A stretch of 64,000 nucleotides of DNA from Apostichopus californicus (taxonomy: Eukaryota; Echinodermata; Holothuroidea; Aspidochirotida; Stichopodidae): NCBI GenBank assembly GCA_020650975.1, contig JAIPMN010000066.1, positions 40,951 to 104,950 of the forward strand, in the 5' to 3' direction. The notes below the pieces were generated by a model, which saw only the letters and a program-made list of their open reading frames with translations, did not search any database and had not been told where the DNA came from. Below are positions 60,901-64,000 of this stretch, in pieces; position 1 is the stretch's first letter, and each line of letters starts with the position of its first letter. Both the position numbers and the translations under genes were made by a program.

Positions 60901-63210
60901 CTCAGGGAATCTAAATCCAAACAGTTCTCGTGGGGATCGATCTTTTACAGTAGCTGCACTGGGGTTGTGGAAAATATGTTACCACTTGAAATAAAGACAG
61001 CGAAGAGTTTCTCCTCCTTTAAAAAGAAGCTTAAAACTCACTTTAATCGGCAAGCTTTTTGCGCCTTAAGCACCCTTTTTCTGGGTGGATACTTGCGCAT
61101 TATCAATATTTGTTATTATTATTATTAACTGCCATGCAGGGATACATGTGCCCTCAGTACACAGGGCTATGTAATGATTATTGTAGAACTTTTGTTGAAA
61201 TTAGGTCAATCCATGTCAAATCAACCACATTTTAAGTAACTTTCAATCAACCCTTCAAGCTTTTGAATGGTATTGATATGTTGTGTAACACTTTTTTTTT
61301 GGGGGGGGGGGGCTATTTTCGACTATACCCCTTCTGGTAAAAGGAAATCAAAAATGTTGGGGTAATACTTTGTTACTTGAAAGACTGATAGGTAGCAGGT
61401 CTTTTAAACGGACCATATTTAAATACTTTCCATACAGTACATACATGTATATGAGAAAAGTAAGGAAAACTCTTGGGAGCTTTTGTAACCTGAGCTCTAT
61501 CCTTCTGGGATATGGTTGCTAGGTGTGGCCATATATCTTAGCTGATAGAAAATCAAACTGTTGTACATTCAATTTTGTTTTCTCTTTCTTTCCAGCCCGT
61601 TTTCTTCAGTTGAGTCATCAGGACACAAAGCATATCTACATATTGAAGCCAACTGTGACAGTGCCAACTAAAGGCTCCTGTTGATTTAGTAGTACTACCA
61701 AATCTCTGCACATGGTCTAATATGATTCATATCTGTACTTAACAGTATTACACTTACAAAACTCAACCTGGAACTTGGGGCAGACTGTTTTTCTTATCCA
61801 GGCTAATACAAGTTAGTAATGGGAGCTGATATGTACGGAGCTAGCTATTTGACCTGAGACCATTCAATGTCATAGTGCCATTAGGAAGTGAATACATATT
61901 ATTTAGTATACAGTACACTCTTGAGCTTCATTTAAACTTCTGCTGCTTAAATGTGAGGTAATGCTTGAAATGTGAAATGATATTCTATTGCAACCAGCCT
62001 ACAGTACAGTCTAATATCCCTTGTCAATCACTTTCTAATTTAATGGGCAGCTAAGATGTGCACTACATGTCATGGCTATACTAGTGCTTCACAAAAGTAG
62101 GTGAAATTAACCACCAATTGTTTTCTTGACTCATGTCAAGTTAATTCATCAAGTCAGTGTACTCTTATCCATAGGGAGATGAAATTTGTCCAAACTTCTC
62201 TTGTGATGTATCATTTGTAGAACGGTTGTATCAAGTCATTACTCTGCAAAACCAGTCGGAATGCTGACCTCGCGACCCTCATTATGTTCAATTGCACAAT
62301 AACGACTGAAACAACACACAATAATATGGGACTTGCTAGCCCATGAAAGGGATCATGTCCCACTCATCGCCATTCATATTCCACTATAAAGTAGGGGTGT
62401 TTTGTACAATCTAAAACAGTTTTTGCTTTGTTGTTCTCAAAACAATTTTAAAAATATCAAAATAATAATGAGAATGAAACTGCACATCCCCAACCTTTTG
62501 TAATTTAGTGAATTAATATTATTTATATTACTATTAATTCTTAACCTATGCCAACCTTTTATCATTGTTATACTGGATGCGCACCTATTATCGAATGATA
62601 TACCCCTAGCCAAGGCCTAGTCCAAACTAAAGCAACTGGCGATGCATGAAACATGATCCCATGAAAGTAACTTGAGCCTTGACTGAGAAGATATGAGGCA
62701 AGAAAACATGTTTTACATTGTTTATTTTAGTCAGATCCCTAGCCTAAAAATGATGCCTCAACTATCTCATAACCCTAACCCCCTCCTCAGATGCGTATGT
62801 GCATCCCACGTTATGAAACGTTGTCTTAAGTTAAACAGTGGGCTACTCTAGAGGCCTAAAGTTAGCCTGAACATGGACTTCATGTTTCATGTCAGCCTAT
62901 CAGTATCAATAAGGATACAGCCTAGCCTAAATACTCTAAACACATGCACACTGAAGATGGGTTAGTCTAGCCTAGGCCTCACCTAAACCTTGATTTAACA
63001 ATCTTTCTAAAAGGGCCTTAGCACAGTAGGCTACCTTGGCTATTGGTTAAGTCATCAACATTACTTTCGTACCAGGCATGGGGAACAGGGCCTTGCAATA
63101 TGTGAATTACAACTTTACTTACTGTCATGACCAGCAGAGACTCTCCCATCCACCATATCACCATTTTCGTGATTTCCATTGGTCACTTCCAAACCTTCTG
63201 GCGTTGCCAT
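270..63210 (-). CDS. IQGAP: IQGAP-family scaffold protein, 5' part (exons 1-25, 3' end outside window)
   Basis: Ras-GAP-related scaffold that in animals links Rac/Cdc42, calmodulin and F-actin at the cell cortex. Seen in sequence: 25 minus-strand exons with GT/AG ends and unbroken phase give 878 complete codons plus one base. Domains: calponin-homology about residues 45-185, six IQGAP repeats about 230-698, WW about 704-732 (Trp705, Trp727, Pro730), and four IQ motifs about 768-875. Domain order and spacing match animal IQGAP1 closely. The GAP-related and RasGAP C-terminal domains are absent because the gene runs off at coordinate 1; nothing suggests truncation. Start: ATG at 63210 has A at -3, G at +4 and an in-frame TGA eight codons upstream (63232-63234). 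I infer a single ancestral IQGAP1/2/3-type gene; the paralogue cannot be assigned from this part. No frameshifts or in-frame stops were found. Confidence 0.95.
340..927 (-). other. intron 24
   Basis: 588 bp between exons 24 and 25. The only notable feature is a G13 run at 715-727. Confidence 0.9.
928..999 (-). CDS. IQGAP: IQGAP exon 24 (IQ motif 3)
   Basis: 72 nt, 24 whole codons, residues 832-855. Encodes LQAMSRMWQARSKYRARLKH, aligning with IQSLARMHQARKRYRDRL; the motif uses Leu-Gln in place of Ile-Gln. Acceptor ACTCTTCAG, donor GTAAGT. Open sequence upstream of the acceptor is intronic. Confidence 0.96.
1000..1689 (-). other. intron 23
   Basis: 690 bp with no repeat or gene recognised. 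Confidence 0.9.
1690..1773 (-). CDS. IQGAP: IQGAP exon 23 (IQ motif 2)
   Basis: 84 nt, 28 whole codons, residues 804-831. Encodes SWYKGYKQRQAYKTRMEYLH, aligning with the family SQWRGYKQKKAYQDRLAYL. The correct frame is overlapped by longer meaningless frames on both strands. Acceptor TATTCACAG, donor GTAAGC. Confidence 0.96.
2525..2867. mobile_element. hAT-like non-autonomous DNA transposon, 343 bp
   Basis: Inverted ends CAGTGGCGTAGGAA (left) and CAAGGGCGTAGGAA (right, complement) flank a G/C-run-rich core without transposase. The element is bounded by a perfect 8-bp direct repeat AATTCTAC at 2517-2524 and 2868-2875, the duplication size of hAT and P-type elements. CAGTGGCG-type ends favour hAT. 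It lies in intron 22. Confidence 0.88.
3838..4290. repeat. pyrimidine-rich low-complexity region
   Basis: Nearly continuous C/T-rich sequence with two C11 runs (3838-3848, 4161-4171). The long proline/serine-rich frame across it on the plus strand follows from composition. It ends 60 bp from exon 22, within intron 22. Confidence 0.85.
4350..4520 (-). CDS. IQGAP: IQGAP exon 22 (IQ motif 1, start of IQ motif 2)
   Basis: 171 nt, 57 whole codons, residues 747-803. Contains IQLQAQVRGMLVRKRFQER, a calmodulin-binding IQ motif, and ends LPAIIKIQ, which begins the second IQ motif completed in exon 23. Acceptor TGTGCACAG, donor GTGTGT. Confidence 0.98.
4521..6977 (-). other. intron 21
   Basis: 2.5 kb of AT-rich sequence. 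The composite (AG)n/G14 tract sits at its donor end. Short frames at 4944-5207 and 5946-6251 show no family resemblance. Confidence 0.9.
6927..6966. repeat. (AG)n followed by G14
   Basis: About 13 AG units then 14 G (6953-6966). On the gene strand this is a C run then (CT)n, beginning 11 nt after the exon 21 donor. Confidence 0.97.
6978..7120 (-). CDS. IQGAP: IQGAP exon 21 (WW domain)
   Basis: 143 nt, residues 699-746. WW domain with Trp705, the TYYFNY strand, Trp727 and Pro730 in SAWIEPENF; these small domains bind proline-rich partners. It ends with NQLTKEDIQ, the conserved lead into the IQ region. Acceptor TTATTCAG, donor GTTAGA. A (CT)n/C13 tract starts 11 bases after the donor. Confidence 0.98.
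7434..7552. repeat. 29-bp tandem repeat, 4 copies
   Basis: Four copies of a 29-bp unit built on TAAACTGGATGGCCACCTGG, starting at 7441, 7470, 7499 and 7528. The first three are nearly identical; the last has drifted. In intron 20. Confidence 0.95.
7807..7971 (-). CDS. IQGAP: IQGAP exon 20 (IQGAP repeat 6)
   Basis: 165 nt, residues 644-698 plus one base. Encodes ASVNELVDGDDKDALVEALK and an ECALEYQEELKLAKQEKAK end, the sixth repeat. Unlike the other repeat exons it exits in phase 1, because it is followed by the WW exon and not by a linker. Donor GTACAG. Confidence 0.96.
8275..8606 (+). mobile_element. 3' end of a non-LTR retrotransposon (LINE), 5'-truncated
   Basis: Encodes the last residues of a reverse-transcriptase polyprotein, with SGRLRQPYTRTNRYRNSFTP and RAIKLFN before a TAG at 8418-8420. 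A 3' untranslated tail with AATAAA (8579-8584) and an (ACTT)n microsatellite follow. The RQP..RTNRYRNSF..RAI pattern is typical of LINE ORF2 C-termini. Inserted antisense to the gene in intron 19. Confidence 0.75.
8667..8757 (-). CDS. IQGAP: IQGAP exon 19 (linker before repeat 6)
   Basis: 91 nt, residues 614-643 plus one base. Encodes EDEAAVLWLDEIQETVDKSN, matching the conserved ESAVLWLDEIQ segment. The acceptor TAATCTAAAG was chosen over a nearer AG because only it keeps phase 0. Donor GTAAGT. Confidence 0.95.
9044..9207 (-). CDS. IQGAP: IQGAP exon 18 (IQGAP repeat 5)
   Basis: 164 nt, residues 559-613. Encodes ILAVAQINESVDKESVSETL, then LQMPQAQLKNVEDNNAVLY: the fifth repeat. Acceptor TCCTTGTAG, donor GTGAGT. 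Confidence 0.97.
9552..9828. repeat. 42-bp tandem repeat, 7 copies
   Basis: Seven copies anchored by ACCAATCAT at 42- or 43-bp steps (9561, 9603, 9645, 9687, 9730, 9772, 9814). Each has a GTTCTTGAAGAAC hairpin and a TCATCAGTTCATAACAT part. In intron 17, ending about ten bases from the exon 17 donor. Confidence 0.95.
9838..9919 (-). CDS. IQGAP: IQGAP exon 17 (linker before repeat 5)
   Basis: 82 nt, residues 532-558 plus one base. Encodes FVSQEGIQQVVDEVNAKVKE, matching the FITWNDIQACVDHVN segment of the family. Acceptor TTTTATAG, donor GTAAGT. A 42-bp tandem array begins about ten bases into the following intron. Confidence 0.95.
9920..12162 (-). other. intron 16
   Basis: 2.2 kb. Contains TTAAAGGGATAGTCC (about 11436), a motif seen at the ends of some TTAA-target DNA elements, and a T22 run from about 11548. 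No matching second end was found, so no element is called. Confidence 0.85.
12163..12332 (-). CDS. IQGAP: IQGAP exon 16 (IQGAP repeat 4)
   Basis: 170 nt, residues 475-531. Encodes VLSAVSRINSAVDAGEPSET, then QLLQVEACIGDVDQEES and a YQESLETAKRRKAR end: the fourth repeat. Acceptor TTGTTTCAG, donor AGA|GTAATT. Its codons use more G and C than the flanking intron. Confidence 0.96.
12702..12738 (-). CDS. IQGAP: IQGAP exon 15 (37-nt linker)
   Basis: 37 nt, encoding DLNHEQLCDAVK plus one base, which fills the short LTHPELSVAVE-like linker between repeats 3 and 4. Acceptor TTTTGTAG, donor GTAAGG. Phase continuity with exons 14 and 16 supports it. Confidence 0.9.
13333..14694. mobile_element. hAT-like DNA transposon, 1,362 bp, apparently non-autonomous
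   Basis: Inverted ends TAGGGTTGTGCGG (left) and TAGCGTTGTGCGG (right, complement), with a perfect 8-bp duplication GAGACGAT at 13325-13332 and 14695-14702. Many CCGGTA/TACCGG words cluster within about 170 bp of the left end and 90 bp of the right end, as expected of subterminal transposase-binding sites. No transposase frame is recognisable inside; the two short open frames there look accidental. It lies in intron 14. Confidence 0.9.
14770..14932 (-). repeat. tRNA-derived SINE-like repeat, copy 2 (diverged)
   Basis: On the minus strand it shows TGGTTGAGTAGATAAAGG in the A-box position and CTGGGTTTTTCATCCAGG downstream, aligning with copy 1. The B box is degraded. It starts less than 100 bp beyond the target duplication of the hAT element. 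Confidence 0.45.
15063..15226 (-). CDS. IQGAP: IQGAP exon 14 (IQGAP repeat 3)
   Basis: 164 nt, residues 408-462. Encodes INTAISEGSPEDLVNLLM and then LPEVFPYVADLYQSEL, the third repeat, close to the family PQVYPFAADLYQKEL segment. Acceptor GTTTTCAG, donor GTGAGA. Confidence 0.97.
15227..15923 (-). other. intron 13
   Basis: 697 bp with short CA and T runs only. Confidence 0.9.
15924..16008 (-). CDS. IQGAP: IQGAP exon 13 (linker before repeat 3)
   Basis: 85 nt, residues 380-407 plus one base. Encodes LEKEDLQAAVNAANILAKED, matching the LQKEELQSGVDAAN segment of the family. Acceptor TTTCCTCAG, donor GTAAGT. Phase and length equal those of exon 11. Confidence 0.95.
16009..17901 (-). other. intron 12
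   Basis: 1.9 kb with the degenerate tandem repeat at 16080-16630. A 155-codon frame at 17313-17780 on the plus strand is discussed under rejected items. Confidence 0.85.
16080..16630. repeat. degenerate tandem repeat of about 130-145 bp, 4-5 copies
   Basis: Units are anchored by CCCTGTA...CTAGTATAATGTA at about 16187, 16326, 16471 and 16602, with a weaker first copy near 16087. Each also has GTAATATTTCTGTAACAC and GTGTACAGT. The two central copies are almost identical over 100 bp. In intron 12. Confidence 0.85.
17902..18065 (-). CDS. IQGAP: IQGAP exon 12 (IQGAP repeat 2)
   Basis: 164 nt, residues 325-379, phase 1 in and 0 out. Encodes VNTLLDTQDATKLLAALQSP followed by AIGLKDVQ and a YYLTTL segment, the second IQGAP repeat. 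Acceptor CGTGTAG, donor GTAAGT. Confidence 0.97.
18066..18808 (-). other. intron 11
   Basis: 743 bp with no repeat or gene recognised. Confidence 0.9.
18809..18893 (-). CDS. IQGAP: IQGAP exon 11 (linker before repeat 2)
   Basis: 85 nt, residues 297-324 plus one base. Encodes DVYDTLLTHAEIQGNVTKVN, matching the conserved DVYEELLTQAEIQGN segment of the family. Acceptor TTTCACTAG, donor GTAAGT. Confidence 0.95.
19672..19870 (-). repeat. probable LINE/SINE 3' end with (TCAG)n tail
   Basis: Read on the minus strand it ends GATGAATAAAAATG followed by (TCAG)4, an AATAAA-plus-microsatellite ending like that of the element at 8275-8606. Upstream is about 170 bp of unremarkable sequence, so its true length is unknown. 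Confidence 0.4.
20436..20512 (+). repeat. LINE/SINE 3' tail, AAGGCACTTTATAAACCTCAT...(ATT)n
   Basis: GCACCTTGAGTTTG...GTAAGGCACTTTATAAACC followed by (TTA)n resembles the conserved 3' tail of CR1/L2-type LINEs. It lacks a body and is 60-80 bp long. Located in intron 10. Confidence 0.5.
21730..21810. repeat. short tandem repeat, GCTCATGAATGAACATAAA type
   Basis: Three copies of about 33 bp built on (G/A)CTCATGAAT(A/G)AACATAAA. In intron 10. Confidence 0.8.
21938..22052. repeat. C-rich minisatellite (G-rich on the gene strand)
   Basis: CCCCAACCCCATCCCTCCCC-type units with more than ten runs of four or five C. On the minus strand, and so in the IQGAP pre-mRNA, this reads as serial G4-G5 runs separated by 2-4 bases. 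In intron 10. Confidence 0.9.
22562..22582 (-). CDS. IQGAP: IQGAP exon 10 (21-nt microexon)
   Basis: 21 nt in phase 0 at both ends, encoding AKREKST. Acceptor CTTTCTCTTCAG, donor GTAAGT. It corresponds in place to the basic linker after repeat 1. Skipping it would not alter the frame, so it is a candidate cassette exon. Splice signals are strong but the peptide is too short to confirm by similarity. Confidence 0.8.
22583..24356 (-). other. introns 9 and 8 (flanking exon 9)
   Basis: 22583-23236 and 23416-24356. Apart from exon 9 and the C run before its acceptor, nothing recognisable. Confidence 0.85.
23237..23415 (-). CDS. IQGAP: IQGAP exon 9 (IQGAP repeat 1)
   Basis: 179 nt, residues 230-289, phase 1 in and 0 out. 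Starts VHAAVIAINEAVDKQDVEG, the first helical IQGAP repeat (IN..V..Q pattern, then KALQNPNATL and a Tyr-rich end). The acceptor tract is an almost pure C run (23416-23436), unlike the mixed tracts of the other exons. Donor GTAAAA. Confidence 0.97.
24357..24378 (-). CDS. IQGAP: IQGAP exon 8 (22-nt microexon)
   Basis: Only 22 nt, encoding LSVDDAA plus one base, which matches the conserved LSVDEAA segment of IQGAPs between exons 7 and 9. Acceptor TTTTTTTCAG, donor GTAAGC. It is too short to stand out as an open frame and was placed by phase, splice signals and family sequence. Confidence 0.93.
26738..26882 (-). repeat. tRNA-derived SINE-like repeat, copy 1
   Basis: On the minus strand TGGCTGAGTGG (26864-26874) is a perfect polymerase III A box (TGGCNNAGTGG). 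AGTTTGATTCC (26802-26812) is a near B box. Downstream comes GGGTTTTTCATCCAAGAG, shared with the two other copies. It does not fold as a complete tRNA and has extra spacing, so it is a SINE head and not a tRNA gene. Confidence 0.55.
27990..28117. repeat. 14-bp tandem repeat, TGTATATGGTTCTC type
   Basis: Short units TGTATATGGTTCTC and variants with GAACAGC repeat about nine times, arranged as a duplicated higher-order block. In intron 7. Open frames across it on both strands are by-products of the repeat. Confidence 0.9.
28413..28511. repeat. 15-16-bp tandem repeat, CATTTTGCACTGTAG type
   Basis: About six copies of CATTTTGCA(C/A)TGTA(G/A) and the variant CCTTTACACTGTAG in a row. In intron 7. 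Confidence 0.9.
29955..30130. repeat. direct duplication of about 90 bp
   Basis: TTTGCTAAA(A)TTTTAGTTACG through TGACACTACACATAAAAATG occurs twice at a step of about 91 bp. The copies are nearly identical. In intron 7, about 70 bp downstream of the exon 7 donor. Confidence 0.9.
30203..30294 (-). CDS. IQGAP: IQGAP exon 7 (post-CH linker)
   Basis: 92 nt, residues 192-222. Encodes KYGIQMPAFSKIGGILANE, a highly conserved linker after the CH domain. The acceptor lies behind a pyrimidine (TC)n tract ending GTACAG. The donor GAG|GTATTC is the weakest-looking of the set. Confidence 0.96.
30295..32196 (-). other. intron 6
   Basis: 1.9 kb with the (TTTG)n tract. A 100-codon frame at 31729-32031 overlaps an equally long antisense frame and resembles no known family. 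Confidence 0.85.
30506..30653. repeat. (TTTG)n low-complexity tract
   Basis: GTTT/TGTTTG words with occasional GTGTCC interruptions. On the gene strand it is (CAAA)n. In intron 6. Long lysine/threonine- or phenylalanine/valine-rich frames across it are artefacts. Confidence 0.9.
32197..32264 (-). CDS. IQGAP: IQGAP exon 6 (end of calponin-homology domain)
   Basis: 68 nt, residues 169-191. Encodes LYLFKLGIAPQIQDLYGKVE, the C-terminal helix of the CH domain. Acceptor ATCTTTCAG, donor GTATGT. It ends one base into Glu192. Confidence 0.98.
32265..34659 (-). other. intron 5
   Basis: 2.4 kb of AT-rich sequence with nothing recognised. Confidence 0.85.
34660..34736 (-). CDS. IQGAP: IQGAP exon 5 (calponin-homology domain)
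   Basis: 77 nt, residues 144-168 plus two bases. Encodes IFYPETTDIYDKKNMPRMVY, near-identical in type to vertebrate IQGAPs. Acceptor TTTGACAG, donor GTTAGT. The true frame differs from the longer open frame overlapping it, which is a shadow. AG|C at the junction gives Ser169. Confidence 0.97.
34737..38165 (-). other. intron 4
   Basis: 3.4 kb. A G/C-run-rich patch at 34935-34990 resembles transposon-derived sequence but has no definable ends. C12 run at 36076-36087. Otherwise nothing recognised. Confidence 0.8.
38166..38243 (-). CDS. IQGAP: IQGAP exon 4 (calponin-homology domain)
   Basis: 78 nt, 26 whole codons, residues 118-143, phase 0 at both ends. Encodes FRHTDNIMHWFNSMEFIGLP, the conserved CH-domain helix in IQGAPs. 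Acceptor TTTTACAG, donor GTTAGT. It sits alone between a 9.1-kb and a 3.4-kb intron. Confidence 0.98.
38943..38985. repeat. 43-bp near-perfect palindrome with paired octamer motifs
   Basis: Two 21-bp arms (38943-38963 and 38965-38985) are exact reverse complements around a single A. Each arm carries ATGCAAAT (38947-38954) or its complement ATTTGCAT (38974-38981), the canonical POU-factor octamer. In intron 3, about 700 bp upstream of exon 4 in gene orientation. Confidence 0.95.
40277..40342. repeat. 33-bp exact tandem duplication
   Basis: Two identical adjacent copies of a 33-bp unit starting ACCAATAATCAGTC (40277 and 40310). Identity indicates a recent event. In intron 3, next to the LINE tail at 40345. 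Confidence 0.95.
40345..40437 (+). repeat. LINE/SINE 3' tail, TAAGCGC...GGCGCTGTATAAA...(ATT)n
   Basis: Contains GTTAAGCGCTACGAG and GGCGCTGTATAAAAAT followed by TATTATTATTATTA. This is the common stem-loop and ATT-tail arrangement at the 3' end of CR1/L2-like LINEs and of SINEs that borrow their tails. No coding part is recognisable upstream. Confidence 0.55.
41154..41339. repeat. 31-bp tandem repeat, 6 copies
   Basis: Six units at exactly 31-bp steps (41154, 41185, 41216, 41247, 41278, 41309), each with CACTATAGGAGAGATGTGTA and a GGTTGGATGTA-type end. In intron 3. Confidence 0.97.
41451..41594 (+). repeat. second copy of the right end of the 42.5-43.2 kb element
   Basis: Aligns along its length with 43049-43199: TTTGGGTGGTA start, CACAG TATTAAAAGGTTACCAG middle, GAGGAGACAGGTAA and GAAGTAAATAT end. 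A matching left end was not found, so it is either a solo end or a fragment. Confidence 0.55.
42468..43198. repeat. 731-bp CpG-rich block bounded by inverted repeats
   Basis: The arms share a perfect 22-bp inverted match (42482-42503 with 43162-43183, core GCTTACCTGTCTCCCC) and, further out, ATATTTAC/GTAAATAT. The interior holds many more CpGs than nearby DNA and a hairpin CCTATCCC/GGGATAGG (42630-42653). No coding frame is visible. It is probably a DNA-transposon-like element, but no target duplication could be set. The right 150 bp recur at 41451. Confidence 0.5.
46430..46905. repeat. tandem duplication of about 238 bp rich in GGGCC/GGCCC
   Basis: TACAATCTGA..TAAGGTT recurs at 46432 and 46670, followed in each copy by a run of TTGGGCC/GGCCCA words. 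A third, short start is visible at about 46872. In intron 3. Confidence 0.85.
47380..47536 (-). CDS. IQGAP: IQGAP exon 3 (calponin-homology domain)
   Basis: 157 nt, residues 65-117. Contains ELPPTTELEEALRNGVYLAK and KKIYDRDQTRYQ, the core of the IQGAP-type CH domain that binds F-actin. Acceptor TTTCCACAG, donor GTTAGT; it ends on a codon boundary. Confidence 0.98.
48820..48857. repeat. 11-bp tandem repeat (ATAACCAGAC)n
   Basis: Four near-perfect copies of ATAACCAGACA. In intron 2. Confidence 0.85.
54341..54570. repeat. 46-50-bp tandem repeat, about 4.5 copies
   Basis: Units start CTTGCTATCCCATAGGTTGC at 54369, 54415, 54463 and 54513, with a partial copy before. Each unit contains an inner doubling of GCTATCCCATAGGTT and ends CATATAGCTA. 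In intron 2. Confidence 0.95.
56025..56130 (-). CDS. IQGAP: IQGAP exon 2 (start of calponin-homology domain)
   Basis: 106 nt, residues 30-64 plus two bases. Acceptor AAACAG, donor GTAAGT. It contains NVAYQYLCHLEEAKK, a hallmark stretch just before and into the IQGAP calponin-homology domain. The two leftover bases AA join the first G of exon 3 to give Lys65. Confidence 0.97.
56735..56875 (+). repeat. tRNA-derived SINE-like repeat, copy 3 (diverged)
   Basis: In the opposite orientation to the other two: GGTTTGGGTCCTGGCC in the B-box position, then AAGGTGGGCTTTTCATCCAC, aligning with AAGGTGGGTTTTTCATCC of copy 1. The A-box part is unclear. Confidence 0.4.
58729..58747. repeat. 19-bp palindrome AGTACGTAC-A-GTACGTACT
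   Basis: Perfect 9-bp arms around a single A. In intron 1, in a stretch with several TACAGTA and TACTGTA words. Confidence 0.9.
59120..59324 (-). CDS. candidate alternative first exon of the IQGAP gene (unproven)
   Basis: In intron 1, on the gene's strand, a 205-nt open stretch begins ATGATGG right after an in-frame TAA and ends ATC T|GTAAGT. Its exit phase (one base over) equals that of exon 1, so it could splice to exon 2 and stay in frame. The surrounding 400 bp are richer in CpG than most of the intron. The peptide (MMDINWNKAEEVVSVFSDFA...) is not recognised. The opposite strand is also open here, so this may be a fragment of an old mobile element. Confidence 0.25.
60780..61130 (+). mobile_element. 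LINE ORF2 C-terminal fragment, frameshifted
   Basis: Two overlapping frames together carry GDRSFTVAALGLW and LPLEIKTAKSFSSFKKKLKT, the GDRAFSVAAPRLWNSLP...FKKKLKTHLF signature of CR1/Jockey-like LINE C-termini. The frame changes between them, so the copy is broken. It ends in (ATT)n at 61113-61127, the usual 3' tail. Located in intron 1. Confidence 0.8.
63123..63210 (-). CDS. IQGAP: IQGAP exon 1 (start codon, N-terminal tail)
   Basis: 88 nt, residues 1-29 plus one base, donor GTAAGT. It begins MATPEGLEVTNG and encodes a polar, acidic, probably disordered tail with no recognised domain. The start is chosen on the AAAATGG context and the in-frame upstream TGA. The split codon A|CC is completed by exon 2. 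Confidence 0.88.
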
Positions 63211-63952
63211 TTTTGCAATATTGCGATTACATCAAAACAATATAACAATATTCTACACGTGTCCAATATTCCTGACTAGTGTCAATCCTTTATCTTGGAA
63301 GTGAATTTCAAATTGCTTTTAATTGAAAATCGTGTTGTGCATTCAACTTCCAAGTCAGTTTAACATACATCCGCCCTTTCTCACGCACTCCGGAGTCAAT
63401 CTCCGTACCTGTAATTGTGCTTTCAACGTTTGCCTGTCAACGATAAACTTTCGCTCAAGCAGGTGGTTTTAGAACTAATCTGGTCAATGATATTAAAACA
63501 CTACACTAGTTGGCCTAAGTTCGTTTAATCCGCCAATAACAAAAGAAACGTTTAACCATTAGCCTCTAATTATGTCCGATTGTTTATTCCTCAGCCCGTT
63601 TGTATTATTTCAGAAGAGCGCGGTATAATTCGGTTCAACTATAACCGATAGACCTAGGATAACTGACCAGAATGCAATCACAAGAAAGATCCAAACTCTA
63701 GTATTTTAACTGAAAAAATTAATTCAATGTGGGGCGGTCGTTTCAAAACCTTTCCCTTGCAACATGTGGAGACAGAAGCAGGGGTGCGAGAGGGTATTTC
63801 TGATTTAGTGTAAACTGTTGTTGACTCAAGTGCAGGCGCTAAAGGGAGAGGTAGTTCTGGTGGGGAAGGGTACAACAAGTTGTTTCATTTTCAGATATTC
63901 CTTGTGCTTTCGTTGCAAGGTACACCTAGGCTTACATGTCACAATCAAAGAG
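63211..63952 (-). promoter_or_regulatory. 5' flank and probable promoter region of the IQGAP gene
   Basis: Immediately upstream of the start codon lies an AT-rich leader with in-frame TGA at 63232-63234. No TATA box is evident. An inverted CCAAT (63533-63537) and a GC-box-like GGGGCGG (63731-63737) lie about 320 and 520 bp upstream of the ATG. CpG dinucleotides are more frequent at 63370-63560 than in the introns. The transcription start cannot be placed from sequence. Confidence 0.35.
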
Positions 63953-64000
63953 CAGTGGCGTCGTGCCCATTGGGGCCCGGGGGGCACAGCCCCCCCCCCC
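63953..64000. mobile_element. left end of a hAT-like element cut by the window edge
   Basis: Starts CAGTGGCGTCGTGCCC, sharing CAGTGGCG with the element at 2525, then runs into G- and C-rich sequence of the same style. Only 48 bp are visible, so neither the other end nor a target duplication can be seen. Confidence 0.5.

Larger units (their letters stand above)
56131..63122 (-). other. intron 1
   Basis: 7.0 kb. Holds SINE-like copy 3, the candidate alternative exon, a 19-bp palindrome, a broken LINE and a T9/G12 run at 61292-61312. 57250-58700 and 61320-63100 show nothing recognisable. Confidence 0.85.

Noticed and set aside
63678-63878. 66-codon proline-rich minus-strand frame upstream of exon 1
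   Set aside because: No recognised homology, and it is separated from exon 1 by in-frame stops.

Overview
The window holds one recognisable protein-coding gene: the 5' part of an IQGAP-family scaffold gene, read on the minus strand. It starts with ATG at 63208-63210 and runs toward lower coordinates until it leaves the window. I could place 25 consecutive coding exons (about 2.6 kb of coding sequence, 878 complete codons). Every junction has GT/AG ends and the reading phase is continuous through all 24 introns, so the model is internally consistent. In order the exons encode a short N-terminal tail, a calponin-homology domain (exons 2-6), six IQGAP-type repeats (exons 9-20), a WW domain (exon 21) and four IQ motifs (exons 22-25). 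The GAP-related and C-terminal domains must lie beyond coordinate 1.

The DNA is AT-rich, with introns from 0.29 to 9.1 kb that carry decayed LINE tails, tRNA-derived SINE-like repeats, hAT-like DNA transposons and many minisatellites. This indicates an animal genome. The exon structure and sequence fit an invertebrate with a single IQGAP1/2/3-type gene. A marine deuterostome such as an echinoderm is my best guess, but the window does not prove it. There are no bacterial-style operons, rRNA genes, CRISPR arrays or convincing functional tRNA genes.

Layout from the 5' end of the gene: 63.2-64.0 kb is 5' flank, ending in the start of a hAT-like element. Intron 1 (56.1-63.1 kb) holds a LINE fragment, a phase-compatible candidate alternative first exon and a SINE-like repeat. 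Introns 2 and 3 (38.2-56.0 kb) hold minisatellites, a CpG-rich block bounded by inverted repeats, and a 43-bp near-palindrome. Introns 4-7 (24.4-38.2 kb) are mostly plain sequence with tandem repeats. From 24.4 kb down to 0.3 kb the exons are closely spaced and encode the repeat, WW and IQ regions; two hAT-like elements with perfect 8-bp target-site duplications sit in introns 14 and 22.

The most interesting points are the strictly alternating exon phases of the six repeat modules, a 21-nt in-frame microexon, the candidate alternative first exon, the two transposons with intact duplications, the paired octamer palindrome, and low-complexity tracts lying directly against splice sites.
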